A stretch of DNA of 64,000 nucleotides from Paragorgia papillata (Eukaryota; Cnidaria; Anthozoa; Scleralcyonacea; Coralliidae). How positions within the stretch are numbered: position 1 is the stretch's first letter; each line of letters starts with the position of its first letter. Shown in pieces: positions 39,840 through 50,500 of the stretch. The notes below the pieces were generated by a model that saw nothing but the letters and a program-made list of their open reading frames with translations, ran no database searches and was not told where the DNA came from. The position numbers were made by a program, and so were the translations under genes. The DNA lies in NCBI GenBank assembly GCA_035771165.1, contig JAWNZC010000103.1, positions 1,793,501-1,857,500 of the forward strand, given 5' to 3'.

Positions 39840-39862
39840 TTTGTATTCAAAAAGAATACAAA
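39840..39862. terminator. Hairpin between convergent polB and zinc-finger genes
   Basis: TTTGTATTC pairs perfectly with GAATACAAA around AAAAA. It lies 37 bp after the polB stop and 11 bp before the end of the leftward zinc-finger gene. Confidence 0.7.
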
Positions 39863-39873
39863 AATTTTTAGGC

Positions 39874-40122
39874 CTAACATTTTTTAGTTTTTAGTCTTTT
39901 TTCATGGCTAAATATATGTTTATCTCTTTCCTCTCTTGTTTTGAATTTTTTTGGGCAGTCCTGGCAACAAAAGTTTAAACTTGCAAAATTTAAAGTCTCT
40001 CCATGGACAACTTTTTGGTGCAGTCTTATTGCTGTTTTTGAACTTGTTTTAAAATTACATGGGTTGCACTGGAACCATTTAGCAGGTGGTTGGGAAGTAA
40101 TGTGTTTAATATCTCTTGGCAT
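39874..40122 (-). CDS. Two-finger C2H2 zinc-finger protein, 82 residues
   Basis: I start it at the ATG at 40,122, after AAAATAAAAGG on the minus strand; no earlier in-frame ATG exists. Two C2H2 fingers are clear: FQCNPCNFKTSSKTAIRLHQ...H and FCCQDCPKKF...RDKHIFSH, followed by a basic end. It probably binds DNA or RNA and may regulate the element. It is convergent with polB and shares the hairpin there. Confidence 0.8.
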   Translation of the reverse strand: MPRDIKHITSQPPAKWFQCNPCNFKTSSKTAIRLHQKVVHGETLNFASLNFCCQDCPKKFKTREERDKHIFSHEKRLKTKKC

Positions 40123-40165
40123 CCTTTTATTTTCTTTCAAAAAATAATTTTTAAAACCAATTTTC

Positions 40166-40191
40166 TTTCCTATTCTTTTTAAAATAGGAAA
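40166..40191 (-). terminator. Hairpin after the right terminal gene
   Basis: TTTCCTATT pairs with AATAGGAAA around CTTTTTAA. The stem is nearly the same as the one after the left terminal gene (22,118-22,141), matching the pairing of the two terminal genes. Confidence 0.7.
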
Positions 40192-40203
40192 TTTCCAAGC
40201 AGT

Positions 40204-40995
40204 TTAAAGTTCAAGGGTTGTTTCATTTTCGGAAAGGACAAATTCTACCCCATCTTCGGACAAGGATTCTTCTTCTTCTTCTTCTTCTTCTTCTTCTTCT
40301 TCTTCTTCTTCTTCTTCTTCTTCTTCTTCTTCTTCTTCTTCTTCTTCTTCTTCTTCTTCTGTTCTGAAAATATGGTAGTCCCCAGTTCCATCTAGCCAGT
40401 CTTGTGGTAAAAGATCTTCTTCTTCATTGTTGTCTCCAACTATGTTAAAGACCTCATTTTCATCATCCCATTCTAGCATATGGGGCTCCCATTCTAAAAG
40501 TACTTCTGGCAGTGTTTCATACCATTCTTCAATCTCCTCATCCGCATTTAAAATTGTGTAACCACCTAAGATTGGGGTTGTTGGAAATCCTTCGGGTAGT
40601 TTATCGTTAAGGAATTCTGGGTCTTCTTCTGGGGTTAGGTCTTCTTCTGGGGTTGGGGGGTTGCTATGGACTACAACAAAATGACCCCAATCTCTTTCTA
40701 CAGTTTCTTCTTCTGGGATTGGGACTTCAATCCTTCTTCTATTTCTTGGTGGTGGAAATATGTTTAAGTTTAAGTCAACATCTAGGTCTTGTTCAATAAT
40801 AGTTTCAAATTCTTCAAAAGTATGAGAAAGGGTAAATGAAGCCCAGGACTTATAAATATTAATACAGTCTAACAAATTTGCTTTATTTTCAATGTTGTAA
40901 TTAAGCCATTGCTTATAAGCTTTGTTGTCTTTTCTATAAATTTCTTTTCCTATGTTAAACCATTCTTTGGTTATAATTATATTAGTTTCTGTCAT
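40204..40995 (-). CDS. Acidic protein, right terminal gene, with poly-Glu tract
   Basis: 263 residues from the ATG at 40,995, inside the TIR directly after the shared motif. Residues 131-187 are a third copy of the 58-residue module in the left terminal gene (KLPEGFP, GYTILN, EEWYE, EVLLEWEP, EVFNIV). The N-terminal 130 residues are different and partly helical. After the module comes a run of about 30 glutamates encoded by a TTC microsatellite (40,268-40,360), then an acidic end. The start region and promoter are identical to those of the left terminal gene. Function unknown. Confidence 0.8.
   Translation of the reverse strand: MTETNIIITKEWFNIGKEIYRKDNKAYKQWLNYNIENKANLLDCINIYKSWASFTLSHTFEEFETIIEQDLDVDLNLNIFPPPRNRRRIEVPIPEEETVERDWGHFVVVHSNPPTPEEDLTPEEDPEFLNDKLPEGFPTTPILGGYTILNADEEIEEWYETLPEVLLEWEPHMLEWDDENEVFNIVGDNNEEEDLLPQDWLDGTGDYHIFRTEEEEEEEEEEEEEEEEEEEEEEEEEEEEEEESLSEDGVEFVLSENETTLEL
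40268..40360. repeat. TTC/GAA microsatellite inside a gene
   Basis: About 31 perfect TTC units encode the poly-glutamate tract of the right terminal gene. A multiple of three keeps the frame open. Confidence 0.97.
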
Positions 40996-41562
40996 TCTTT
41001 TATTTCTCCTAAAAATTTGACCCTTTAAATTCAATTCCTTTAAACCAACCACCACTTCAACCACTACTCCAACCACCCACCACTTACCCAACCATAAACC
41101 CAGCTCCGCCTGGGGGCAGCGGAAGGGAAATCCTTGTCGAAATTCTTGTCGAAAGACTTAAGGGGGCTCAGGTTTCAAAAATTCTTGGGGCTCAGGTTTC
41201 GAAAATATTTGGTCAGCGGAATGGAAATTCTTGTCGAAAAACTTTGGGCTCAGGTTTGGAAAATAATTGGCAAGAAAAACTTTGGGGCTCAGGTTTGGAA
41301 ATTCTTGGAAATTCTTGGGGCTCAGGTTTCGGAATTCTTGGTCAGCGGAATGGAAATTTTTTGGGCTCAGGTTTGGAAATTCTTTGGGCTCAGGTTTTGG
41401 AATTCTTGGTCAGTGGAGTCTTTGGAAGTTTTGACAAGTCGCAGGCGAGGGATTTGGCCAGGGGGGTTCCAGACAGGTCGGCTTCCGGGCACCCCCAAGG
41501 GGGGTTTACTGGCGCCACGATGTCTGGACAAAGTTAGCCAGGATCGGCCTTTTTACACTACT
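40991..41562. repeat. Polinton terminal inverted repeat, right
   Basis: A 572-bp inverted copy of 20,866-21,437, ending CCTTTTTACACTACT. It includes the seven AAACCTGAGCCC iterons in reverse and the A/T start motif. Confidence 0.97.
40996..41007 (-). promoter_or_regulatory. A/T start motif at inner edge of right TIR
   Basis: On the minus strand AGAAATAAAAGA lies directly before the ATG at 40,995, identical to the left TIR. Confidence 0.6.
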
Positions 41563-41568
41563 TGAGTC
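41563..41568. repeat. Polinton target site duplication, right copy
   Basis: TGAGTC follows the last base of the right TIR and matches 20,860-20,865. Confidence 0.97.
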
Positions 41569-44500
41569 GAAAAAAGTTTATTTCTAAAATAAGGCTCCAA
41601 ATGGGAAATTATCGATGAAAATGATGTTTCTAACCAGAAACTAGGAAAACAACACACTTGGAGTGATTCCCTGAACTTTTCAATTTTGGCAGTTTTGCCA
41701 AGTTTAAAATGTTGAAAAACGCTTATCTCGCCATTCTGAGTCGAAAAAAGTTTTTTTCTGAAATAAGGCTCCAAATGCCAAATTATGGGTGAAAATGATA
41801 TTTCTGACCAGAAATTAGCAAAACAACAAATTTGGAGTGATTCCCTCAACTTTTCAATTTTGGCAGTTTTGCCACGTTCAAAATGTTGAAAACAACTTAT
41901 CTCGCCATTCTGAGTCAAAAAAAGTTTATTTCTGAAATAAGGCTTCAAATGCCAAATTATCGGTAAAAATGATGTTTCTGAGAGGAAACTAGTAAAACAA
42001 CACACTTGGAGTGATTCCCTCAACTTTTCAATTTTGCCAGTTTTGCCACGTTCAAAATGTTGAAAAACCCTAATCTCGCCATTCTGAGTCGAAAAAACTT
42101 TTTTTCTGAAATAAGGGTCCAAATGCCAAATTATCGGTGAAAATGATGTTTCTGTCCAGAAACTAGGAAAACAACAAACTTGGCGTGATTCCCTCAACTT
42201 TTCAATTTTGGAAGTTTTGCCACGTTCAAAATGTTGAAAAAAGCTTATCTCGCCATTCTGAGTCAAAAAAAGTTTATTTCTGAAATAAGGGTCCAAATGC
42301 CAAATTATCGGTGAAAATGATGTTTCTGTCCAGAAACTAGGAAAACAACAAACTTGGCGTGATTCCCTCAACTTTTCAATTTTGGAAGTTTTGCCACGTT
42401 CAAAATGTTGAAAAAAGCTTATCTCGCCATTCTGAGTCAAAAAAAGTTTATTTCTGAAATAAGGCTACAAATGCCAAATTATCGGTGGAAATGATGTTTC
42501 TGTCCAGAAACTAGGAAAACAACAAACTTGGCTTGATTCCCTCAACTTTTCAATTTTGGAAGTTTTGCCACGTTCAAAATGTTGGAAAACGCTTATCTCG
42601 CCATTCTGAGTCGAAAAAAGTTTTTTTCTGAAATAAGGCTCCAAATGCCAAATTATCGGTAAAAATGATGTTTCTGAGAGGAAACTAGGAAAACAACACA
42701 CTTGGAGTGATTCCCTCAACTTTTCAATTTTGCCAGTTTTGCCACGTTCAAAATGTTGAAAAACGGTTATATCGCCATTCTGAGACAAATAAAATTTTTT
42801 TCTTAAATAAGGCTCCAAATGCCTAATTATCGGTGAAAATGATGTTTCTGACCAGAAACTAAGAAAACAACACACTTGGAGTGATTCCCTCAACTTTTCA
42901 ATTTTGGCAGTTTTGCCACGTTCAAAATGTTGAAAAACGCTTATCTCGCCATTCTGAGTCAAAAAAAGTTTTTTTCTGAAATAAGGCTCCAAATGCCAAA
43001 TTATCGGTGAAAATGATGTTTCTGACCAGAAACTAAGAAAACAACACACTTGGAGTGATTCCTTCAACTTTTCAATTTTGGCAGTTTTGCCAGGTTCAAA
43101 ATGTTGAAAAAAGCTTATCTCGCCATTCTGAGTCAAAAAAAGTTTATTTCTGAAATAAGGCTGCAAATGCCAAATTATCGGTGAAAATGATGTTTCTGAC
43201 CAGAAACTAAGAAAACAACACACTTGGAGTGATTCCCTCAACTTTTCAATTTTGGCAGTTTTGCCACGTTCAAAATGTTGAAAAAAGCTTATCTCGCCAT
43301 TCTGAGTCAAAAAAAGTTTATATCTGAAATAAGGCTACAAATGCCAAATTATCGGTGAAAATGATGTTTCTGTCCAGAAACTAGGAAAACAACAAACTTG
43401 GCGTGATTCCCTCAACTTTTCAATTTTGGCAGTTTTGCCACGTTCAAAATGTTGAAAAACGCTTATCTCGCCATTGTGAGTCAAAAAAAGTTTTTTTCTG
43501 AAATAAGGCTCCAAATGCCAAATTATCGGTGAAAATGATGTTTCTGACCAGAAACTAAGAAAACAACACACTTGGAGTGATTCCTTCAACTTTTCAATTT
43601 TGGCAGTTTTGCCACGTTCAAAATGTTGAAAAAAGCTTATCTCGCCATTCTGAGTCAAAAAAAGTTTATTTTCTGAAATAAGGCTACAAATGCCAAATTA
43701 TCGGTGAAAATGATGTTTCTGTCCAGAAAACTAGGAAAACAACAAACTTGGCGTGATTCCCTCAACTTTTCAATTTTGGCAGTTTTGCCACGTTCAAAAT
43801 GTTGAAAAAAGCTTATCTCGCCATTGTGAGTCAAAAAAAGTTTTTTTCTGAAATAAGGCTCCAAATGCCAAATTATCGGTGAAAATGATGTTTCTGACAA
43901 GAAACTAAGAAAACAACACACTTGGAGTGATTCCTTCAACTTTTCAATTTTGCAGTTTTGCCACGTTCAAAATGTTTAAAAAAGCTTATCTCGCCATTCT
44001 GAGTCAAAAAAGTTTTATTTCTGAAATAAGGCTACAAATGCCAAATTATCGGTGAAAATGATGTTTCTGTCCAGAAACTAGGGAAACAACAAACTTGGCG
44101 TGATTCCCTCAACTTTTCAATTTTGGCAGTTTTGCCACGTTCAAAATGTTGAAAAAAGCTTATCTCGCCATTCTGAATCAAAAAAAGTTTTTTTTCTTAA
44201 ATAAGGCTCCAAATGCCTAATTATCGGTGAAAATGATGTTTCTGACCAGAAGCTAAGAAAACAACACACTTGGAGTGATTCCCTCAACTTTTTAATTTTG
44301 CCAGTTTTGCCACGTTCAAAATGTTGAAAAACGGTTATATCGCCATTCATAGTCGAAAAAAGTTTTTTTCTGAAATAAGGCTCCAAATGCCAAATTATCG
44401 GTGAAAATGATGTTTCTGACCAGAAACTAGGAAAAGTTTTTTACTGAAATAAGTCTCCAAATGGCAAACTATCGATAAAAATTATGTTTCTCACAAGAAA

Positions 44501-47500
44501 CTAGGAAAACAACTCACTTGGAGTGATTCCCTCAACTTATCAATTTTGGCAGTTTTGCCATGTTCAAAATGTTGAAAAACGCTTATCTCGCCAATGTGAG
44601 TCGAAAAAAGTTTTTTTCTGAAATAAGGCTACAAATGCCAAATTATCGTCAAAAATAATGTTTCTGAGAGGAAACTAGGAAAACAACACACTTGGAGTGA
44701 TTCCCTCAACTTTTCAATTTTGGCAGTTTTGCCACGTTCAAAATGTTGAAAAACGGTTATCTCGCCATTCTGAGTCGAAAAAACTTTTTTTCTGAAATAA
44801 GGGTCCAAATGCCAAATTATCGGTGAAAATGATGTTTTCAGAAACTAGGAAAACAACACACTTGGAGTGATTCCCTCAACTTTTCAATTTTGTCAGTTTT
44901 GCCACCTTCAAAATGTTGAAAGACGGTTATCTCGCCATTTTGAGTCGAAAAAAGTTTTTTTTCTGAAATAAGGCTCCAAATGCCAATTTATGGGTGAAAA
45001 TGATATTTCTGACCAGAAACTAGGAAAACAACAAACTTGGCTTGATTCCCTCAACTTTTCAATTTTGGCAGTTTTGCCACGTTCAAAATGTTGAAAAACG
45101 GTTATCTCGCCATTCTGAGTCGAAAAAACTTTTTTTCTGAAATAAGGGTCCAAATGCCAAATTATCGGTGAAAATGATGTTTTCAGAAACTAGGAAAACA
45201 ACACACTTGGAGTGATTCCCTCAACTTTTCAATTTTGTCAGTTTTGCCACCTTCAAAATGTTGAAAGACGGTTATCTCGCCATTTTGAGTCGAAAAAAGT
45301 TTTTTTTCTGAAATAAGGCTCCAAATGCCAATTTATGGGTGAAAATGATATTTCTGACCAGAAACTAGGAAAACAACAAACTTGGCTTGATTCCCTCAAC
45401 TTTTCAATTTTGGAAGTTTTGCCACGTTCAAAATGTTGGAAAACGCTTATCTCGCCATTCTGAGTCAAAAAAAGTTTATATCTGAAATAAGGCTACAAAT
45501 GCCAAATTATCGGTGAAAATGATGTTTCTGTCCAGAAACTAGGAAAACAACAAACTTGGCGTGATTCCCTCAACTTTTCAATTTTGGCAGTTTTGCCACG
45601 TTCAAAATGTTGAAAAACGCTTATCTCGCCATTGTGAGTCAAAAAAAGTTTTTTTCTGAAATAAGGCTCCAAATGCCAAATTATCGGTGAAAATGATGTT
45701 TCTGACCAGAAACTAAGAAAACAACACACTTGGAGTGATTCCTTCAACTTTTCAATTTTGGCAGTTTTGCCACGTTCAAAATGTTGAAAAAAGCTTATCT
45801 CGCCATTCTGAGTCAAAAAAAGTTTATTTCTGAAATAAGGCTACAAATGCCAAATTATCGGTGAAAATGATGTTTCTGTCCAGAAACTAGGAAAACAACA
45901 AACTTGGCGTGATTCCCTCAACTTTTCAATTTTGGCAGTTTTGCCACGTTCAAAATGTTGAAAAACGCTTATCTCGCCATTGTGAGTCAAAAAAAGTTTT
46001 TTTCTGAAATAAGGCTCCAAATGCCAAATTATCGGTGAAAATGATGTTTCTGACCAGAAACTAAGAAAACAACACACTTGGAGTGATTCCTTCAACTTTT
46101 CAATTTTGGCAGTTTTGCCACGTTCAAAATGTTTAAAAAAGCTTATCTCGCCATTCTGAGTCAAAAAAGTTTATTTCTGAAATAAGGCTACAAATGCCAA
46201 ATTATCGGTGAAAATGATGTTTCTGTCCAGAAACTAGGGAAACAACAAACTTGGCGTGATTCCCTCAACTTTTCAATTTTGGCAGTTTTGCCACGTTCAA
46301 AATGTTGAAAAAAGCTTATCTCGCCATTCTGAATCAAAAAAAGTTTTTTTCTTAAATAAGGCTCCAAATGCCTAATTATCGGTGAAAATGATGTTTCTGA
46401 CCAGAAGCTAAGAAAACAACACACTTGGAGTGATTCCCTCAACTTTTTAATTTTGCCAGTTTTGCCACGTTCAAAATGTTGAAAAACGGTTATATCGCCA
46501 TTCATAGTCGAAAAAAGTTTTTTTCTGAAATAAGGCTCCAAATGCCAAATTATCGGTGAAAATGATGTTTCTGACCAGAAACTAGGAAAAGTTTTTTACT
46601 GAAATAAGTCTCCAAATGGCAAACTATCGATAAAAATTATGTTTCTCACAAGAAACTAGGAAAACAACTCACTTGGAGTGATTCCCTCAACTTATCAATT
46701 TTTGGCAAGTTTTGCCATGTTCAAAATGTTGAAAAACGCTTATCTCGCCAATGTGAGTCGAAAAAAGTTTTTTCTGAAATAAAGGCTACAAATGCCAAAT
46801 TATCGTCAAAAATAATGTTTCTGAGAGGAAACTAGGAAAACAACACACTTGGAGTGATTCCCTCAACTTTTCAATTTTGTCAGTTTTGCCACCTTCAAAA
46901 TGTTGAAAGACGGTTATCTCGCCATTTTGAGTCGAAAAAAGTTTTTTTTCTGAAATAAGGCTCCAAATGCCAATTTATGGGTGAAAATGATATTTCTGAC
47001 CAGAAACTAGGAAAACAACAAACTTGGCTTGATTCCCTCAACTTTTCAATTTTGGCAGTTTTGCCACGTTCAAAATGTTGAAAAACGGTTATCTCGCCAT
47101 TCTGAGTCAAAAAAAGTTTATTTCTGAAATAAGGCTACGAATGCCAAATTATCGGTGAAAATGATGTTTCTGTCCAGAAACTAGGGAAACAACAAACTTG
47201 GCGTGATTCCCTCAACTTTTCAATTTTGGCAGTTTTGCCACCTTCAAAATGTTGAAAGACGGTTATGTCGCCATTTTGAGTCGAAAAAAGTTTTTTTCTG
47301 AAATAAGGCTCCAAATGCCAATTTATGGGTGAAAATGATATTTCTGACCAGAAACTAGGAAAACAACAAACTTGGCTTGATTCCCTCAACTTTTCAATTT
47401 TGGCAGTTTTGCCACGTTCAAAATGTTGGAAAACGCTTATCTCGCCATTCTGAGTCGAAAAAAGTTTTTTTCTGAAATAAGGTTCCAAATGCCAAATTAT

Positions 47501-50500
47501 CGGTAAAAATGATGTTTCTGAGAGGAAACTAGGAAAACAACACACTTGGAGTGATTCCCTCAACTTTTCAATTTTGCCAGTTTTGCCACGTTCAAAATGT
47601 TGAAAAACGGTTATATCGCCATTCTGAGTCGAAAAAAGTTTTTTTCTGAAATAAGGCTCCAAATGCCAAATTATCGGTGAAAAAGATGTTTATGATCAGA
47701 AACTAGGAAAAGTTTTTTACTGAAATAAGTCTCCAAATGGCAAATTATCGATAAAAATGATGTTTCTGACAAGAAACTAGGAAAACAACTCACTTGGAGG
47801 GATTCCCTCAACTTTTCAATTTTGGCAGTTTTGCCATGTTCAAAATGTTGAAAAACGCTTATCTCGCCAATATGAGTCAAAAAAAGTTTTTTTTCTGAAA
47901 ATAAAGGCTCCAAATGCCAAATTATCGGTGAAAATGATGTTTCTGAACCAGAAACTAGGAAAAGTTTTTTACTGAAATAAGTCTCCAAATTGGCAAACTA
48001 TCGATAAAAATTATGTTTCTCACAAGAAACTAGGAAAAACAACTCACTTGGAGTGATTCCTCAACTTATCAATTTTGGCAGTTTTGCCATGTTCAAAATG
48101 TTGAAAAACGCTTATCTCGCCAATAGTGAGTCGAAAAAAGTTTTTTTCTGAAATAAGGCTACAAATGCCAAATTATCGTCAAAAATAATGTTTCTGAGAG
48201 GAAACTAGGAAAACAACACACTTGGAGTGATTCCCTCAACTTTTCAATTTTGGGCAGTTTTGCCACGTTCAAAATGTTGAAAAACGGTTATCTCGCCATT
48301 CTGAGTCGAAAAAACTTTTTTCTGAAATAAGGGTCCAAATGCCAAATTATCGGTGAAAATGATGTTTTCAGAAACTAGGAAAACAACACACTTGGAGTGA
48401 TTCCCTCAACTTTTCAATTTTGTCAGTTTTGCCACCTTCAAAAATGTTGAAAGACGGTTTATCTCGCCATTTTGAGTCGAAAAAAGTTTTTTTCTGAAAT
48501 AAGGCTCCAAATGCCAATTTATGGGTGAAAATGATATTTCTGACCAGAAACTAGGAAAACAACAAACTTGGCTTGATTCCCTCAACTTTTCAATTTTGGA
48601 AGTTTTGCCACGTTCAAAATGTTGGAAAACGCTTATCTCGCCATTCTGAGTCGAAAAAAGTTTTTTTCTGAAATAAGGCTCCAAATGCCAAATTATCGGT
48701 AAAAATGATGTTTCTGAGAGGAAACTAGGAAAACAACACACTTGGAGTGATTCCCTCAACTTTTCAATTTTGCCAGTTTTGCCACGTTCAAAATGTTGAA
48801 AAACGGTTATATCGCCATTCTGAGTCGAAAAAAGTTTTTTTCTGAAATAAGGCTCCAAATGCCAAATTATCGGTGAAAAAGATGTTTATGATCAGAAACT
48901 AGGAAAAGTTTTTTACTGAAATAAGTCTCCAAATGGCAAATTATCGATAAAAATGATGTTTCTGACAAGAAACTAGGAAAACAACTCACTTGGAGGGATT
49001 CCCTCAACTTTTCAATTTTGGCAGTTTTGCCATGTTCAAAATGTTGAAAAACGCTTATCTCGCCAATATGAGTCAAAAAAACGTTTTTTTCTGAAATAAG
49101 GCTACAAATGCCAAATTATCGGTGAAAATGATGTTTCTGTCCAGAAACTAAGAAAACAACACACTTGGAGTGATTCCCTCAACTTTTCCATTTTGGCAGT
49201 TTTGCCACGTTCAAAATGTTGAAAAAAGCTTATCTCGCCATTCTGAGTCAAAAAAAGTTTATTTCTGAAATAAGGCTACAAATGCCAAATTATCGGTGAA
49301 AATGATGTTTCTGTCCAGAAACTAGGAAAACAACAAACTTGGCGTGATTCCCTCAACTTTTCAATTTTGGCAGTTTTGCCACGTTTCGAAATGTTGAAAA
49401 AACGCATAATCTCGCCATTGTGAGTCAAAAAAAGTTTTTTTCTGAAATAAGGCTCCAAATGCCAAATTATCGCTGAAAATGATGTTTCTGACAAGAAACT
49501 AGGAAAACACAACTCACTTGGAGGGATTCCCCTCAACTTTTCAATTTTGGCAGTTTTGCCATGTTCAAAATGTTGAAAAACGCTTATCTCGCCAATATGA
49601 GTCAAAAAAGTTTTTTTCTGAAATAAGGCTACAAATGCCAAATTATCGGTGAAAATGATGTTTCTGTCCAGAAACTAAGAAAACAACACACTTGGAGTGA
49701 TTCCCTCAACTTTTCAATTTTGGCAGTTTTGCCACGGTTCAAAATGTTGAAAAAAGCTTATCTGCCATTCTGAGTCAAAAAAAGTTTATTTCTGAAATAA
49801 GGCTACAAATGCCAAATTATCGGTGAAAATGATGTTTCTGTCCAGAAACTAGGAAAACAACAAACTTGGCGTGATTCCCTCAACTTTTCAATTTTGGCAG
49901 TTTTGCCACGTTCAAAATGTTGAAAAACGCTTATCTCGCCATTGTGAGTCAAAAAAAGTTTTTTCTGAAATAAGGCTCCAAATGCCAAATTATCGCCTGA
50001 AAATGATGTTTCTGACCAGAAACTAAGAAAACAACACACTTGGAGTGATTCCTTCAACTTTTCAATTTTGGCAGTTTTGCCACGTTCAAAATGTTGAAAA
50101 AAGCTTATCTCGCCATTCTGAGTCAAAAAAAGTTTATTTCTGAAATAAGGCTACGAATGCCAAATTATCGGTGAAAATGATGTTTCTGTCCAGAAACTAG
50201 GGAAACAACAAACTTGGCGTGATTCCCTCAACTTTTCAATTTTGGCAGTTTTGCCACCTTCAAAATGTTGAAAGACGGTTATCTCGCCATTTTGAGTCGA
50301 AAAAAGTTTTTTTCTGAAATAAGGCTCCAAATGCCAATTTATCGGTGAAAAAGATGTTTATGATCAGAAACTAGGAAAAGTTTTTTACTGAAATATGTCT
50401 CCAAATGCCAAATTATCGGTAAAAATGATGTTTCTGAGAGGAAACTAGGAAAACAACACACTTGGAGTGATTCCCTCAACTTTTCAATTTTGCCAGTTTT

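Larger units (their letters stand above)
20866..41562. mobile_element. Complete Polinton/Maverick element
   Basis: A 20,697-bp self-synthesising DNA transposon / virus-like element. The evidence is 572-bp terminal inverted repeats beginning AGTAGTGTAAAAAGG, a 6-bp target duplication, and the hallmark gene set: retroviral-type integrase (31,722-32,693), protein-primed-type DNA polymerase B (35,851-39,802), packaging ATPase (26,311-26,967), and capsid-type genes beside the ATPase. No adenain-like protease gene is recognisable. The left half is read almost entirely rightward; two genes in the middle (29,609-31,705) and two at the right end run leftward. It is young by TIR identity but has two broken genes. 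Confidence 0.98.
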
